Assembly (NCBI RefSeq): GCF_023100685.1
Contig: NZ_CP090064.1
Span: forward strand, 1,674,001 to 1,738,000
DNA: 64,000 bases
From: Proteus vulgaris
Lineage (GTDB): Bacteria; Pseudomonadota; Gammaproteobacteria; Enterobacterales; Enterobacteriaceae
Reading direction: 5' to 3'
The translations under genes were made by a program, and so were the position numbers. Below, piece by piece: positions 43,540-55,020 of this stretch. Every line of letters begins with the position of its first letter. Within the stretch, counting starts at the first letter, position 1. The notes under the pieces were generated by a model. The model was given only the letters and a program-made list of their open reading frames with translations. It was not told where the DNA came from and did not search any database.

Positions 43540-44073
43540 ATGCAAAAGGTAAAATTACCCCTGACCATTGATGCGCTGCGAGCAGCTCAAAAGAATTTAG
43601 ACTATGATGGTCATTATTCTCCAGAGCAAGTAAGCCGCTTAGCTGAATCGGTGGTCAGTGTGGACAGTAATATTGATGTGGCTTTATCATTTGATATTGA
43701 CCATCAACGTCTTGCCGTGATTAAAGGACATTCCGATGTGGATGTCACTTTAGAATGTCAACGTTGTGGTGGCCATTTTCCTTATCATGTTCACGCAACA
43801 TATTGTTTTAGCCCTGTTGTCAGTGATGAACGGGCCGAGGCATTACCGGAAGAATATGAACCAGTCGATGTAAACGAATTTGGTGAAATAGATTTGCTGG
43901 CAATGATTGAAGATGAAATAATCCTCAACTTGCCGGTAGTTCCGGTACATGATTTTGAACACTGTGAAGTGTCCGACGCGGATATGGTGTTTGGTGAACT
44001 CCCTGAGGAATTATCAGAGAAACCAAATCCATTTGCCGTATTAGCCAGTTTAAAGAAAAGTACTAAGGAGTAA
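43540..44073 (+). CDS. yceD: YceD, 23S rRNA accumulation protein
   Basis: A 177-residue DUF177 protein associated with 23S rRNA maturation and co-transcribed with rpmF. It contains a zinc-type pair in [16 protein letters not shown] and the conserved acidic [20 protein letters not shown], ending with [12 protein letters not shown]. The stop is 5 bases before rpmF. Confidence 0.93.
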   Translation: MQKVKLPLTIDALRAAQKNLDYDGHYSPEQVSRLAESVVSVDSNIDVALSFDIDHQRLAVIKGHSDVDVTLECQRCGGHFPYHVHATYCFSPVVSDERAEALPEEYEPVDVNEFGEIDLLAMIEDEIILNLPVVPVHDFEHCEVSDADMVFGELPEELSEKPNPFAVLASLKKSTKE

Positions 44074-44078
44074 GGTCA

Positions 44079-44249
44079 ATGGCCGTACAACAAAACAAAC
44101 CAACTCGTTCTAAACGCGGTATGCGTCGTTCTCATGACGCGCTGACAGTAACTCAAGTTTCAGTTGACAAAACTTCTGGTGAAACTCACCTGCGTCACCA
44201 TGTAACTGCTGACGGTTACTACCGTGGTCGCAAGGTTATCAACAAGTAA
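44079..44249 (+). CDS. rpmF: 50S ribosomal protein L32
   Basis: A 56-residue protein, [20 protein letters not shown] onward, ending [10 protein letters not shown]. It follows yceD with AAGGAG as ribosome site and precedes plsX by 24 bases, as in the E. coli yceD-rpmF-plsX-fab operon. This copy lacks the four-Cys zinc motif found in some bacterial L32 proteins, as is usual in Enterobacterales. Confidence 0.97.
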   Translation: MAVQQNKPTRSKRGMRRSHDALTVTQVSVDKTSGETHLRHHVTADGYYRGRKVINK

Positions 44250-44273
44250 TTAGCTTTATAGCTCGTTGATACC

Positions 44274-45311
44274 TTGACAAATCTAACCATAGCGTTAGAT
44301 GCGATGGGCGGGGACTTCGGTCCTCGCATCACAGTGCCTGCTTGTTTGCGGGCGCTGGCATCTAATCCTCATTTAAAAATATTGCTGGTAGGTCAACCAG
44401 ACGCTATCTCTCCTCTGCTTGCAGATCAAAATGCCGAGCTAATCTCCCGTTTACACGTTATACCCGCAGAACATATTGTCGCCAATGATGCTAAACCTTC
44501 ACATGGTATTAGAGCCAGTAAAGGCACATCAATGCGAGTGGCACTTGATCTCGTGAAAACTGGTGAAGCACAAGCATGTGTAAGTGCAGGTAATACTGGT
44601 GTATTAATGGGATTAGCAAAACTGCGACTTAATGCTATTGATGGAATTGAACGTCCTGCACTGGTTTCAATATTACCCAACCAGAAAAAAGGTAAGACTG
44701 TCGTTCTTGATTTAGGTGCTAACGTTAACTGTGATAGTCAACTGTTAGTACAATTTGCCGTGATGGGCGCAGTAATGGCCGAAGAAATTGCAGGGATTAG
44801 TTCACCTAAAGTAGCACTTTTGAATATTGGTGAAGAAGAGAGCAAAGGATTAGATAATATCCGCGAAGCCGCTACAGTATTAAAGTCGACACCTAATATC
44901 AATTATATTGGTTATGTTGAAGGTAATGAATTACTGACAGGCAAAACAGATGTATTGGTGTGTGACGGCTTCGCAGGTAATGTCTCCCTTAAAACGATGG
45001 AAGGAGTTATTCGAGTTTTCCTTTCATTGATTAAATCTTCTACTACCGAAAATAAAAAAACGTCGTGGTGGATGAAAATATTGAAGAAGTGGTTACAAAA
45101 ACGGCTAATTAAGCGTTTTGGACACATGAACCCCGACCAGTATAACGGTGCTTCTCTGTTAGGATTACGCGGTATCGTCATTAAGAGCCATGGTGGCGCA
45201 AATGAAAGCGCGTTTACAGCAGCAATAGAACAGGCTGTTCATGCCGTTGAGCGAAAAATCCCAGAACGGATCGCTTCTCGACTGACAACAGTATTACCCA
45301 AGAGCGATTGA
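44274..45311 (+). CDS. plsX: Phosphate acyltransferase PlsX
   Basis: A 345-residue cytosolic enzyme making acyl-phosphate from acyl-ACP for phospholipid synthesis. It starts with TTG, giving [20 protein letters not shown]; the conserved LDxMGGDFGP confirms the start. Other motifs are [33 protein letters not shown] and [15 protein letters not shown]. First gene of the fatty-acid synthesis cluster here. Confidence 0.96.
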   Translation: MTNLTIALDAMGGDFGPRITVPACLRALASNPHLKILLVGQPDAISPLLADQNAELISRLHVIPAEHIVANDAKPSHGIRASKGTSMRVALDLVKTGEAQACVSAGNTGVLMGLAKLRLNAIDGIERPALVSILPNQKKGKTVVLDLGANVNCDSQLLVQFAVMGAVMAEEIAGISSPKVALLNIGEEESKGLDNIREAATVLKSTPNINYIGYVEGNELLTGKTDVLVCDGFAGNVSLKTMEGVIRVFLSLIKSSTTENKKTSWWMKILKKWLQKRLIKRFGHMNPDQYNGASLLGLRGIVIKSHGGANESAFTAAIEQAVHAVERKIPERIASRLTTVLPKSD

Positions 45312-45315
45312 TAGA

Positions 45316-46269
45316 ATGTATACAAAAATCTTAGGTACTGGTAGTTACTTGCCTGTACAAGTGCGAACTAATGCCGATTTAGAAAAAATGGTTGAAACAT
45401 CTGACGAATGGATTGTTACCCGAACAGGTATTAATGAACGTCGGATTGCAACAGAAGAAGAAACTGTTGCTGTGATGGGCGCAGGTGCGGCTGAAAAAGC
45501 ACTAGAAATGTCTGGTATTGATAAACAAGACATTGGATTGATTGTTGTTGCTACAACATCAGGCTCACATGCATTTCCAAGCGCAGCATGTCAGATTCAA
45601 AATGCGTTAGGTATCAATGATTGCATCGCATTTGACGTTGCTGCTGCATGTTCTGGCTTTGTTTATGCATTAAGCATTGCTGATCAATTTATTAAAGCAG
45701 ATTCTGTTAAGCATGCTCTTGTTATCGGTGCTGATCGATTATCCCATGCGTTAGATCCTAACGATCGTGGCACCATTATTTTATTTGGTGATGCGGCAGG
45801 TGCAGCAGTTGTAGGTGCGTCAGAAGACGAAGGTATTATTTCTACACATTTACATTCTGATGGGCGTTTTGGTGATTTATTAGCATTACCTTATCAGCGT
45901 AAAGAAAATGAAGATTTACCTGCTTACGTTACCATGGCAGGAAATGAAGTATTTAAAGTCGCAGTTCGTGAACTTGCCCACATTGTGGATGAGACACTCG
46001 AAGCTAACAATATTGATAAATCTGAACTGGACTGGCTTGTGCCTCATCAGGCAAATTTAAGAATTATTTCAGCGACAGCGAAAAAGCTGGATATGACAAT
46101 GGATAAAGTAGTGGTGACATTAGATCGCCACGGCAATACGTCAGCAGCATCAGTCCCAACAGCATTAGATGAAGCTGTAAGAGACAATCGCATTCAACGT
46201 GGTCAGTTAATCTTGCTGGAAGCGTTTGGTGGCGGTTTTACTTGGGGTTCTGCACTTATCCGTTTTTAA
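45316..46269 (+). CDS. fabH: 3-oxoacyl-ACP synthase III
   Basis: A 317-residue condensing enzyme that starts fatty-acid synthesis from acetyl-CoA and malonyl-ACP. The Cys-His-Asn triad is visible: Cys in [19 protein letters not shown], His in [11 protein letters not shown], Asn in [15 protein letters not shown]. Four bases separate it from plsX. Confidence 0.97.
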   Translation: MYTKILGTGSYLPVQVRTNADLEKMVETSDEWIVTRTGINERRIATEEETVAVMGAGAAEKALEMSGIDKQDIGLIVVATTSGSHAFPSAACQIQNALGINDCIAFDVAAACSGFVYALSIADQFIKADSVKHALVIGADRLSHALDPNDRGTIILFGDAAGAAVVGASEDEGIISTHLHSDGRFGDLLALPYQRKENEDLPAYVTMAGNEVFKVAVRELAHIVDETLEANNIDKSELDWLVPHQANLRIISATAKKLDMTMDKVVVTLDRHGNTSAASVPTALDEAVRDNRIQRGQLILLEAFGGGFTWGSALIRF

Positions 46270-46288
46270 TATTATCAGGAAAATAAAC

Positions 46289-47221
46289 ATGACTGATTTT
46301 GCAATGGTTTTCCCTGGTCAGGGATCGCAAACTGTTGGAATGCTTGCAGAACTTGCAGAGCAATATCCGATAGTGACTGAAACATTTGCTCAAGCATCTG
46401 ATGTATTAGGTTACTCTCTGTGGGATTTAGTTCAAAATGGCCCAGAAGAAGAGTTAAACAAAACATGGAAAACACAGCCAGCATTATTAGCAGCGTCAGT
46501 TGCTGTTTGGCGTGTATGGCAAGAAAAGCAAGGCAAAATGCCACAAATGATGGCAGGTCACAGTCTTGGTGAGTATTCTGCTTTAGTGTGTGCTGGTGTT
46601 ATTGATTTCGCAGCCGCCATTAAATTAGTAGAATTACGCGGTCAGCTGATGCAAGAAACAGTACCAGCAGGTACAGGTGCAATGTATGCAATTATCGGTT
46701 TAGATAACGATGCTATTGCAAAAGCCTGTGAAGAAGCTGCCCAAGGGCAAGTTGTTTCACCTGTAAACTTTAATTCACCAGGCCAAGTTGTTATCGCAGG
46801 TAACAAAGAGGCAGTAGAACGTGCTGGTGTTTTATGTAAAGAAGCTGGTGCTAAACGTGCATTACCATTAGCGGTAAGCGTGCCTTCGCATTGCGCTTTA
46901 ATGAAGCCAGCAGCTGATAAGCTTGCAGTTGCATTGCAAGAAATTGAATTTAAACAACCTGAAATTCAGGTCGTTAATAACGTTGATGTGAAAGCGCAAA
47001 CTGATGCAAATGCTATCCGTGATGCGTTAGTTCGCCAGCTTTATAACCCAGTTCGTTGGACTGAAACGGTTGAATTTATCGCTGAAAAAGGCATCACACA
47101 ACTATTAGAAATCGGTCCAGGAAAAGTATTAACTGGTTTAACAAAACGTATTTCTAAAGAAATGAACGCTGCAGCAGTTAATGATATTGCTTCATTAGAT
47201 GTTGCATTAGGAAATGACTGA
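46289..47221 (+). CDS. fabD: Malonyl-CoA:ACP transacylase
   Basis: A 310-residue enzyme loading malonyl onto ACP. The ATG at 46289 (MTDFAMVFPGQGSQTVGM) is preceded by CAGGAAAAT; an upstream in-frame start at 46226 would lie inside fabH and is not needed. The nucleophile Ser is in MAGHSLGEYSALVCAG, and the catalytic His in VPSHCALM. Part of the fab operon. Confidence 0.97.
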   Translation: MTDFAMVFPGQGSQTVGMLAELAEQYPIVTETFAQASDVLGYSLWDLVQNGPEEELNKTWKTQPALLAASVAVWRVWQEKQGKMPQMMAGHSLGEYSALVCAGVIDFAAAIKLVELRGQLMQETVPAGTGAMYAIIGLDNDAIAKACEEAAQGQVVSPVNFNSPGQVVIAGNKEAVERAGVLCKEAGAKRALPLAVSVPSHCALMKPAADKLAVALQEIEFKQPEIQVVNNVDVKAQTDANAIRDALVRQLYNPVRWTETVEFIAEKGITQLLEIGPGKVLTGLTKRISKEMNAAAVNDIASLDVALGND

Positions 47222-47229
47222 GGGATCTC

Positions 47230-47964
47230 ATGGGATTTGACGGAAAAATAGCGCTAGTTACTGGTGCAAGCCGTGGCATTGGCCGTGCGATTGCAGAGGA
47301 TTTAGTTGCGCGCGGTGCAACCGTAATTGGTACAGCAACGAGTGAAAACGGTGCGCAAGCTATCAGCGAATATTTAAGCGGTAAAGGTAAGGGTTTTGTG
47401 TTAAATGTCACAGAAAACGACTCTATCGAAAAATTTTTAGCTGAAGTGCGTGCTGAATTTGGCGAAATTGATATTTTGGTCAATAATGCAGGTATTACTC
47501 GTGATAACCTGTTGATGCGCATGAAAGATGATGAGTGGCAAGATATCATCAACACAAATCTTTCATCAGTCTTCCGTCTGTCTAAAGCAGTTATGCGTGC
47601 TATGATGAAAAAACGTTATGGTCGTATAATTACCATTGGTTCTGTTGTTGGAACCATGGGTAACGCAGGACAGGCAAACTACGCGGCGGCAAAAGCGGGT
47701 GTGATTGGTTTTAGTAAATCATTAGCACGCGAAGTTGCTTCCCGGGGCATTACGGTAAATGTTGTTGCACCTGGTTTTATCGAAACTGATATGACAAGAG
47801 CATTAACAGATGACCAAAGAGCAGGTATTTTATCTCAAGTTCCTGCTAACCGTTTAGGTGATGCCAAAGAGATTGCCAGTGCTGTAGCCTTCTTAGCTTC
47901 TGATGAAGCGAGCTATATCACGGGTGAAACATTGCATGTCAATGGTGGCATGTACATGATCTAA
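47230..47964 (+). CDS. fabG: 3-oxoacyl-ACP reductase
   Basis: A 244-residue short-chain dehydrogenase using NADPH. The cofactor motif is VTGASRGIGRAIAEDL; NNAGITRDNLLMRMK and the Ser-Tyr-Lys triad in TIGSVVGTMGNAGQANYAAA followed by KAG are all present. Starts 8 bases after fabD. Confidence 0.97.
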   Translation: MGFDGKIALVTGASRGIGRAIAEDLVARGATVIGTATSENGAQAISEYLSGKGKGFVLNVTENDSIEKFLAEVRAEFGEIDILVNNAGITRDNLLMRMKDDEWQDIINTNLSSVFRLSKAVMRAMMKKRYGRIITIGSVVGTMGNAGQANYAAAKAGVIGFSKSLAREVASRGITVNVVAPGFIETDMTRALTDDQRAGILSQVPANRLGDAKEIASAVAFLASDEASYITGETLHVNGGMYMI

Positions 47965-48121
47965 TTATGGGGACGTCTTTATATTTGCTTTTTGCGTACA
48001 ATATAATGCAAAATATAGCGAATAAAGTAGTCCACACAGTCGGGATTGGTTAGATCTTTTCCTGTATTTATAAACTAAGAAAATCATCGCGCAAGCGAGT
48101 TTTGATAGGAAATTTAATAGT

Positions 48122-48358
48122 ATGAGCACTATCGACGAACGCGTTAAGAAAATCATTGTTGAACAACTGGGTGTTAAAGAGGAAGAAGTTGTAAATTCAG
48201 CTTCATTTGTTGATGACTTAGGCGCTGATTCTCTTGACACAGTTGAGCTGGTAATGGCTCTGGAAGAAGAATTCGATATCGAAATCCCAGACGAAGAAGC
48301 AGAAAAAATTACTACAGTTCAAGCTGCTATTGATTACGTTGAAAACGCAGGTAAATAA
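48122..48358 (+). CDS. acpP: Acyl carrier protein
   Basis: A 78-residue very acidic protein. The 4'-phosphopantetheine Ser is in [20 protein letters not shown]; the sequence is nearly identical to E. coli AcpP. A separate 157-base leader with a TATAAT box at 48002-48007 suggests its own strong promoter in addition to read-through from fabG. Confidence 0.98.
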
Positions 48359-48370
48359 ACTTGCTAATCT

Positions 48371-48398
48371 AGGCGGTCACTCGACCGCCTATATTTTT
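48371..48398 (+). terminator. Terminator/attenuator after acpP
   Basis: AGGCGGTC and GACCGCCT stem followed by ATATTTTT, 12 bases after the acpP stop. It would limit expression of fabF relative to acpP. Confidence 0.8.
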
Positions 48399-48432
48399 AA
48401 TCCTAAACTTTTTCCCTCCTTGGAGGATAAGC

Positions 48433-49674
48433 GTGTCTAAGCGTCGTGTAGTTGTGACCGGACTAGGCATGTTATCTCCTGTCGGTAATAACGCAACAGC
48501 TTCTTGGGAAGCCGTGTGTGCCGGACAGAGTGGTATCGGCCTTATCGAAGATTTTGACACCAGTCATCATGCGACTAAATTCGCAGGATTGGTAAAAAAT
48601 TTCAATCATGAAGATTATAATCTTTCGCGTAAAGACGCGCGTAAGATGGATCTTTTCATTCAATATGGTATTGCGGCAGGTGTGCAAGCCATTGCGGATT
48701 CAGGTCTTGAAGTAACAGAAGCCAATGCAAGTCGCATCGGAGCTGCTATTGGTTCTGGTATTGGTGGCTTAGGCCTTATCGAAGAAAACCATACGTCAAT
48801 GACAAATGGTGGCCCTCGTAAAATTAGCCCATTCTTTGTACCTTCAACCATCATTAACATGGTTGCTGGGCATTTAAGCATTATGTATGGTCTTCGTGGC
48901 CCTACAATTTCTATCGCAACGGCATGTACATCAGGTGTCCATAATATTGGGCATGCTGCGCGTATTATCGCTTACGGCGATGCAGATGCAATGCTTGCAG
49001 GCGGTGCCGAAAAAGCAACTACTCCATTAGGTTTAGGTGGCTTTGGTGCAGTTCGTGCATTATCAACACGTAACGATAACCCTCAAGCGGCTAGCCGTCC
49101 ATGGGATAAAGATCGTGATGGTTTCGTGTTAGGTGATGGCGCGGGTGTTCTGGTTCTTGAAGAATACGAACATGCTAAAAAACGTGGTGCTAAAATCTAT
49201 GCTGAAATAGTGGGTTTTGGTATGAGCAGCGATGCTTATCACATGACTTCACCAGCAGAAAATGGCGAAGGCGGTGCGCTAGCGATGACAAATGCACTAA
49301 AAGATGCGGGTATTGATGCATCTCAAGTGGGTTATATCAACGCACATGGTACATCAACGAATGCGGGTGATGTTGCTGAAGCACAAGCGGTAGAAAACGT
49401 ATTTGGTAAAGGCACTGATGTATTAGTTAGCTCAACAAAATCTATGACAGGCCATTTATTAGGCGCTGCTGGAGCCATTGAGTCTATCTTTACTATTCTT
49501 TCTCTGCGTGACCAAATCGTACCTCCAACAATTAACCTTGATAATCAAGACGAAAATTGTCATCTTGATTTTGTTCCACATAAAGCACGTAAAGTTGAGA
49601 ACATGGAATATGCTCTGTGTAACTCATTTGGCTTTGGTGGTACTAATGGTTCAATTCTCTTTAAGCGCGTTTAA
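48433..49674 (+). CDS. fabF: 3-oxoacyl-ACP synthase II
   Basis: A 413-residue elongating condensing enzyme. GTG start with GGAGGA ribosome site, giving [20 protein letters not shown]. The triad is Cys in [16 protein letters not shown], His in [12 protein letters not shown], and His in [18 protein letters not shown]. Controls membrane unsaturation with temperature in E. coli. Confidence 0.97.
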   Translation: MSKRRVVVTGLGMLSPVGNNATASWEAVCAGQSGIGLIEDFDTSHHATKFAGLVKNFNHEDYNLSRKDARKMDLFIQYGIAAGVQAIADSGLEVTEANASRIGAAIGSGIGGLGLIEENHTSMTNGGPRKISPFFVPSTIINMVAGHLSIMYGLRGPTISIATACTSGVHNIGHAARIIAYGDADAMLAGGAEKATTPLGLGGFGAVRALSTRNDNPQAASRPWDKDRDGFVLGDGAGVLVLEEYEHAKKRGAKIYAEIVGFGMSSDAYHMTSPAENGEGGALAMTNALKDAGIDASQVGYINAHGTSTNAGDVAEAQAVENVFGKGTDVLVSSTKSMTGHLLGAAGAIESIFTILSLRDQIVPPTINLDNQDENCHLDFVPHKARKVENMEYALCNSFGFGGTNGSILFKRV

Positions 49675-49705
49675 ACCGTTTTTTGTAGAAAGTTGAAAAA
49701 TACTT

Positions 49706-49739
49706 AAAGACCCAGGATTATTCTGGGTCTTTTATTTTG
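49706..49739 (+). terminator. Terminator after fabF
   Basis: AAAGACCCAG and CTGGGTCTTT stem with a GATTATT loop followed by TATTTTG. Confidence 0.85.
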
Positions 49740-49807
49740 TCCTTTTACTGCCAGTTGTTTTATCATGTGCAGATTGATATCAATAACATAGATGTAGGGT
49801 GTGTTAG

Positions 49808-50635
49808 ATGCATTGGGTAAATGGACAACAGCAACAAAATGTAGATGCAAGTGACCGAGCGATACAGTTTGGCGATGGTTGCTTTACTACCCTTGCAATA
49901 GAACAGGGCAAGCCCTCTATGCTATCCGCACACCTTAATCGTTTAAAACAAGGCTGTGAGGCACTTTTTCTCCCTCATCCAAATTGGTCTGATTTAAAAA
50001 AACACATTATAGATATCGCTTCTGACACCCAAGCAAAAGGTGTTATTAAAATTATCATCAGTCGGGGTTATGGTGGTCGTGGTTATTCTTCAAATGGATT
50101 TATTACACCAACAGTTATAACCTCATTGTCATCCTATCCTGCCCATTACTCCCACCAGCAAAGTGAAGGTATATCACTGGCTATCAGCCCTATTACTTTA
50201 GGCAAAAATCCACAACTAGCGGGAATTAAGCACTTAAATCGTTTGGAGCAGGTTCTTATTAAGCACCATTTAGAAAAAACAGAATTTGATGATGTTTTAG
50301 TGTGTGATAATGAAGGATATTTAGTTGAAGCAAATGCGGCAAATCTTTTTTGGCGTAAAGGGAATACACTTTTCACACCAGATCTGACTGATTCTGGCGT
50401 AAATGGCATTATGCGCCAATCAATTATTCAATTAGCACAAAAATTGCATTGGAAAATTGTTATTGTGAGAGAAAAGCCGGAAACGCTTTATCAAGCAGAT
50501 GAAGTTTGGTTAACAAATAGTTTAATGCCTGTACTTCCTGTTTCATGTATCACTTTCTCGGATGATAAGTGCTATCAATATTCGAGCAGAGAGTATTATC
50601 ATGTTGTTTTACAACACAGTTTGTCACTTAAATAG
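49808..50635 (+). CDS. pabC: Aminodeoxychorismate lyase
   Basis: A 275-residue PLP fold type IV enzyme making 4-aminobenzoate for folate. It opens WVNGQQQQNVDASDRAIQFG DG, and the PLP Lys is in AGIKHLNRLEQVLIKHH; LVEANAANLFW and DSGVNGIMRQ are typical. Followed 17 bases later by mltG, as in E. coli. Confidence 0.94.
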   Translation: MHWVNGQQQQNVDASDRAIQFGDGCFTTLAIEQGKPSMLSAHLNRLKQGCEALFLPHPNWSDLKKHIIDIASDTQAKGVIKIIISRGYGGRGYSSNGFITPTVITSLSSYPAHYSHQQSEGISLAISPITLGKNPQLAGIKHLNRLEQVLIKHHLEKTEFDDVLVCDNEGYLVEANAANLFWRKGNTLFTPDLTDSGVNGIMRQSIIQLAQKLHWKIVIVREKPETLYQADEVWLTNSLMPVLPVSCITFSDDKCYQYSSREYYHVVLQHSLSLK

Positions 50636-50652
50636 AATTTGATGAGTTATAA

Positions 50653-51675
50653 ATGAAGATAAAAAAAATAGTATGGATAGTTTTTTTTGCCTTATTAATT
50701 AGTATCGGTGCAATTGCGTTGTATATGATGCAACATATTCGTGGTTTAGAAGAAAATGTTGTTGTAAAGCAAGATGAAATGCTACTCACAGTGCCGGCAG
50801 GAACAGGGCGCGTAGCCATGGAACAACTGCTAATAAACAATAATCTACTTAACCAAGGCGATTATTTTCAAATTTTACTAAAAGTAAAACCAGAGCTTAG
50901 CCAATTTAAAGCAGGTACATATCGCTTAACAAAAGGTATGTCTTTACGTGACGTTTTATTGTTGATCAAAAGTGGTAAAGAGGCTCAATTTACGATCCGT
51001 TTTATTGAAGGTAGCCGTTTACAAGACTGGCAATCTATTTTTGAACAAGCTCCGCAACTTACGACTGTCGCACATACAATGGATAGCGACAAATTACGTG
51101 AAGAAATAGGGATAAAACCTGAAATTGCTAACCTAGAAGGTTGGTTTGCACCAGATACATACCATTACACGGCAGGTACAACAGATGTCGCAATTTTAAA
51201 GCGTGCTTACCAACAAATGGAAAAAACATTAGAAGAAGAGTGGATTAAACGCGATAGTGACCTACCGTATAAATCGGCTTATGAAATGCTTATCATGGCA
51301 TCAATTATTGAAAAAGAGACGGGTATTGATGCAGAAAGAACAAAGGTCGCGTCTGTATTTATTAATCGACTAAAAACAAATATGAGATTACAGACCGATC
51401 CTACCGTGATTTATGGCTTAGGTGATAAATACAGAGGTACAATTTATCGCAGTGATTTAAATGGTTATACCCCTTATAACACATATCAAATCGATGGATT
51501 GCCACCAACACCAATTGCAATGCCTAGTGTTGCTTCAATCAGAGCCGCCGCACATCCAGCGGATACACGTTATCTCTATTTTGTTGCGGATGGAACGGGT
51601 GGTCATAAATTTTCAACCACACTTAATGAACATAATAAAGCTGTCGCACAATATCGACGCTTACAACAAAGATAA
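50653..51675 (+). CDS. mltG: Endolytic murein transglycosylase MltG
   Basis: A 340-residue inner-membrane protein (YceG family) that cleaves nascent glycan strands and sets their length. One N-terminal membrane helix (residues 5-24), a LysM-like region, then the catalytic domain with Glu in [20 protein letters not shown] and [20 protein letters not shown]. Three bases from tmk. Confidence 0.95.
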   Translation: MKIKKIVWIVFFALLISIGAIALYMMQHIRGLEENVVVKQDEMLLTVPAGTGRVAMEQLLINNNLLNQGDYFQILLKVKPELSQFKAGTYRLTKGMSLRDVLLLIKSGKEAQFTIRFIEGSRLQDWQSIFEQAPQLTTVAHTMDSDKLREEIGIKPEIANLEGWFAPDTYHYTAGTTDVAILKRAYQQMEKTLEEEWIKRDSDLPYKSAYEMLIMASIIEKETGIDAERTKVASVFINRLKTNMRLQTDPTVIYGLGDKYRGTIYRSDLNGYTPYNTYQIDGLPPTPIAMPSVASIRAAAHPADTRYLYFVADGTGGHKFSTTLNEHNKAVAQYRRLQQR

Positions 51676-51677
51676 TT

Positions 51678-52325
51678 ATGAATAACAGTAAATTTATTGT
51701 AATTGAAGGATTAGAAGGCGCTGGAAAAACCAGTGCAATTCAAACCGTTATTAATACATTAAAAGAAAAAAACATCACCAACTTAGCATTTACCCGTGAA
51801 CCGGGTGGCACCCCACTTGCCGAAAAATTACGAGAGCTTATTAAGCAAGGTATTGAGGGGGAGAAAGTTACCGATAAAGCGGAGCTGTTAATGCTATATG
51901 CTGCGCGTGTTCAGCTTGTTGAGAACGTGATTAAACCCGCGCTAGCAGAAGGTAAATGGGTAATTGGCGATAGACACGATCTCTCTTCACAAGCCTATCA
52001 AGGTGGTGGCCGTGGCTTAGATAAAGATCTTATGCTGTCACTTCGTAATACGGTTCTTGGTGATTTTCGTCCAGACTTAACGTTATATCTTGATTTAGAT
52101 CCAGCTATAGGGCTGGCAAGAGCACGTGCTAGAGGTGAATTAGACCGAATTGAAAAAGAGTCAATGGACTTTTTTTATCGTACACGTGAACGTTATCAGG
52201 CATTGACCAAAGGTGATGACTCTATTATTACAATAGATGCATCTCAAACTATCGATAAAGTTCAAGCGGATATTCGCCAAGCACTCACTACATGGCTAGC
52301 CCAGCAGGAAAATAAAGCATTATGA
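51678..52325 (+). CDS. tmk: Thymidylate kinase
   Basis: A 215-residue enzyme phosphorylating dTMP. P-loop is [17 protein letters not shown]; the DR motif is in [20 protein letters not shown]; the lid is in [13 protein letters not shown]. Overlaps holB by 4 bases (ATGA). Confidence 0.96.
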   Translation: MNNSKFIVIEGLEGAGKTSAIQTVINTLKEKNITNLAFTREPGGTPLAEKLRELIKQGIEGEKVTDKAELLMLYAARVQLVENVIKPALAEGKWVIGDRHDLSSQAYQGGGRGLDKDLMLSLRNTVLGDFRPDLTLYLDLDPAIGLARARARGELDRIEKESMDFFYRTRERYQALTKGDDSIITIDASQTIDKVQADIRQALTTWLAQQENKAL

Positions 52326-53299
52326 ATTGGTATCCTTGGCTAAATCAGGCATATCGGCAACTTATTAGCATGTATCAAGAAGGACGAGGTCATCATGCTC
52401 TGCTTTTACATGCAACCGAAGGAATGGGGGCTGATGCTCTCTCTTATGGATTAAGTCGTTGGTTAATGTGTCAGAATAAACAGGGATTAAAAAGCTGTAA
52501 TGAGTGCCACAGTTGTCGCTTGATGCTTGCTGAAACACATCCTGATTGGCATCTTTTACAAAATGAAAAGGGCAAGACATCTATTGGCGTAGAAGCCGTT
52601 AGAAAAGTGACAGAGAAACTGGAGCAACATGCCCAGCAAAGCGGTGCAAGAGTCGTTTGGATAAAAGAGGTTGAAGCCTTAACTGAGGCTGCTGCAAATG
52701 CATTGCTCAAAACGTTAGAAGAGCCGCCTAAAAATACGTATTTTTTACTTAATTGCCAGCAACCTGAAGTTTTGTTAGCCACTTTGCGTAGCCGTTGTTT
52801 TTATTATCATTTAGCCACGCCTGATCATCAGCATGCTATACACTGGATACAACAGCAGTTGCCGAATGTCCCTTATGCTAATAGTGTAACTGCGTTGAAT
52901 TTATCACAGAATGCACCAATAGCGGCGCTTTCATTACTGAAAGATGAATGGCAAGAAAGAGAAACTTTTTGCCAAGCGTTATATTCAAGTTTGCAACAAC
53001 GTGATTTATTTGGATTTCTTCCGCAGTTAAATCAAGATAATGTAGATCGTCGCTTGTATTGGTTGCTATCACTTTTACTCGATGCATTAAAGTATCAAAC
53101 AAATGCACAAGCTTATTGTATCAACCAAGATCAACAACCTTTAATTATGGCGTTATCACAATTACCTTCAAATATTGTGTTAGCCATTATTGATGGATGG
53201 AAACAGTGTCGTTATCAACTAATGACCATTCCAGCCCTGAATAAAGAATTATTACTAGCAGAACAGTTGCTAGATTGGGAAAATCAGTTAGCAATATAA
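52322..53299 (+). CDS. holB: DNA polymerase III subunit delta'
   Basis: A 325-residue clamp-loader subunit. Its P-loop equivalent is degenerate ([17 protein letters not shown]), as expected for delta', which does not bind ATP productively. A zinc module [19 protein letters not shown] and the SRC motif ([11 protein letters not shown]) are present, as is [19 protein letters not shown]. Sequence beyond residue 200 is diverged from E. coli, normal for this domain. Confidence 0.95.
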   Translation: MNWYPWLNQAYRQLISMYQEGRGHHALLLHATEGMGADALSYGLSRWLMCQNKQGLKSCNECHSCRLMLAETHPDWHLLQNEKGKTSIGVEAVRKVTEKLEQHAQQSGARVVWIKEVEALTEAAANALLKTLEEPPKNTYFLLNCQQPEVLLATLRSRCFYYHLATPDHQHAIHWIQQQLPNVPYANSVTALNLSQNAPIAALSLLKDEWQERETFCQALYSSLQQRDLFGFLPQLNQDNVDRRLYWLLSLLLDALKYQTNAQAYCINQDQQPLIMALSQLPSNIVLAIIDGWKQCRYQLMTIPALNKELLLAEQLLDWENQLAI

Positions 53300-53383
53300 C
53301 ATTAATTAGCAACACAAATTTAATTGTGAGCTAGCTGTAATAAAAAACACCTATAAGTCATACCAGATAAATGAGAGTACGTT

Positions 53384-54169
53384 ATGTTTTTAGTTGATTC
53401 ACACTGCCATCTCGACAGCTTAGATTATGAAAAACTACATGAAAATATTGATGATGTTGTCGAAAAAGCACAGCAGCGTGATGTTCAATATATGTTAGCT
53501 GTAGCAACAACTTTGCCGGGGTTCAAGAATATGCGTGAACTTATCGGCAAACGTGACAATATTGCATTCTCTTGTGGTATTCATCCCTTGAATTTAGACG
53601 AAGGGTACGACGTTGAAGAATTAGCGCACTTAGCTGCTGCGCCTGATGTTGTGGCGTTAGGTGAAACAGGGCTAGATTACTATTACCAGCAAGAAAATGC
53701 AGCATTACAGCGTGAAATTTTCCGTGAACATATCCGTATTGGCCGACAAGTTAACAAACCCGTTATCGTGCATACTCGTAGCGCACGCGAAGATACGTTA
53801 TCGATTTTAAAAGAAGAGAACGTGCAAGATTGTGGTGGTGTATTACATTGTTTTACTGAAGATAAAGAAACGGCAACAGCATTACTAGATCTTGGAATGT
53901 ATATCTCTTTTTCAGGTATTGTGACATTTAGAAATGCAGAACAAATTAGAGAAGCTGCACGTATTGTTCCTCTTGATAGAATTTTAGTTGAAACAGATTC
54001 CCCATATTTAGCGCCAGTTCCTCATCGTGGCAAAGAAAATCAACCTGCTTATGTTCGTGACGTTGCGGAATATATGGCTGTATTAAAAGGGGTGAGTGTT
54101 GAAGAGTTAGCGCAACAAACAACGCGCAATTTTGCTAAGCTCTTTCATATTCAAAACTTACCTGCTTAA
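53384..54169 (+). CDS. ycfH: TatD-family metal-dependent hydrolase YcfH
   Basis: A 261-residue TIM-barrel hydrolase/DNase-like protein. Metal ligands are seen in FLVDSHCHLDSLDYE, GETGLDYYYQQ, VIVHTRSAREDT, VLHCFTEDKETA and VETDSPYLAPVPHRGK. Substrate in the cell is uncertain; the family includes DNases and D-aminoacyl-tRNA deacylases. Position after holB matches E. coli. Confidence 0.94.
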   Translation: MFLVDSHCHLDSLDYEKLHENIDDVVEKAQQRDVQYMLAVATTLPGFKNMRELIGKRDNIAFSCGIHPLNLDEGYDVEELAHLAAAPDVVALGETGLDYYYQQENAALQREIFREHIRIGRQVNKPVIVHTRSAREDTLSILKEENVQDCGGVLHCFTEDKETATALLDLGMYISFSGIVTFRNAEQIREAARIVPLDRILVETDSPYLAPVPHRGKENQPAYVRDVAEYMAVLKGVSVEELAQQTTRNFAKLFHIQNLPA

Positions 54170-54211
54170 TTGAATTAATCAGGAATTAAAATAAATAATA
54201 AGGTGATGGAA

Positions 54212-54562
54212 ATGGCAGAAGAAACAATTTTCAGTAAAATTATTCGTGGTGAAATTCCGGCTAACATTGTTTTTCAAGATGATACAGTCACTGCATTTCG
54301 TGATATTTCGCCACAAGCACCCACGCATATTTTGATTATTCCTAATAAACTTATTCCTACGGTGAATGATGTTACTGTTGAAGATGAACAAGTGTTAGGA
54401 CACCTGTTTGTTGTTGCCGCAAAAATAGCTCAACAAGAAGGTATTGCTGAAGATGGTTATCGTCTAGTGATGAACTGCAATAAACATGGTGGACAAGAAG
54501 TTTTCCATATTCACATGCATTTATTAGGTGGAAAACCATTAGGGCCATTATTAAGTCAATGA
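54212..54562 (+). CDS. hinT: Purine nucleoside phosphoramidase HinT
   Basis: A 116-residue HIT protein. The Met at 54212 gives [20 protein letters not shown], matching E. coli HinT, with AAGGTGATGG upstream; GTG 54203 and ATG 54206 are alternative but unlikely starts. The HIT motif is [19 protein letters not shown]. Confidence 0.94.
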   Translation: MAEETIFSKIIRGEIPANIVFQDDTVTAFRDISPQAPTHILIIPNKLIPTVNDVTVEDEQVLGHLFVVAAKIAQQEGIAEDGYRLVMNCNKHGGQEVFHIHMHLLGGKPLGPLLSQ

Positions 54563-54601
54563 TCGATATGATGCTAAAAGCGAGATAACAGGAAGTAATA
54601 C

Positions 54602-55003
54602 ATGATAAGACAAAGTAAGGCTATTTACTCATTACTTATCGCTATGTGTATGACGACATTGCTCTCTGGGTGTTTATCATCTCATTCAGATAATAAACTC
54701 TATTTTAATCGTCAGCAGGCTATTATTATGGAGCCTTCGGTCTTAGCCGTGGGAATTGTGGCGGGACAACCGATCCTTGAACACCATACTAACGGCACAA
54801 GAGCGACAGTTATGCTGTCAAATACACAATCTTACCCTGTTTCAATTCGCTATCGCTTTTATTGGTATAACGAACAAGGGCTTGAAGTATCTCCTGCTGG
54901 ACATGTAAATGATGTGACTATCCTTGGTGATGGAGATACGGAAATTAGCGCCGATGTTCCAGATAAAACCATTAGTTATGTCAGAGTTTATCTTTTTACT
55001 TAG
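54602..55003 (+). CDS. ycfL: YcfL-type lipoprotein
   Basis: A 133-residue lipoprotein: basic start, hydrophobic segment and LSGC lipobox. Mature part has YFNRQQAIIMEPSVLAVGIV and the RATVMLSNTQSYPVSIRYRF YW strand pattern of DUF1425. It lies directly before lpoB in the order known from E. coli. Function unknown; probably periplasmic face of the outer membrane. Confidence 0.88.
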   Translation: MIRQSKAIYSLLIAMCMTTLLSGCLSSHSDNKLYFNRQQAIIMEPSVLAVGIVAGQPILEHHTNGTRATVMLSNTQSYPVSIRYRFYWYNEQGLEVSPAGHVNDVTILGDGDTEISADVPDKTISYVRVYLFT

Positions 55004-55020
55004 GATAAGGTAACGCGAGT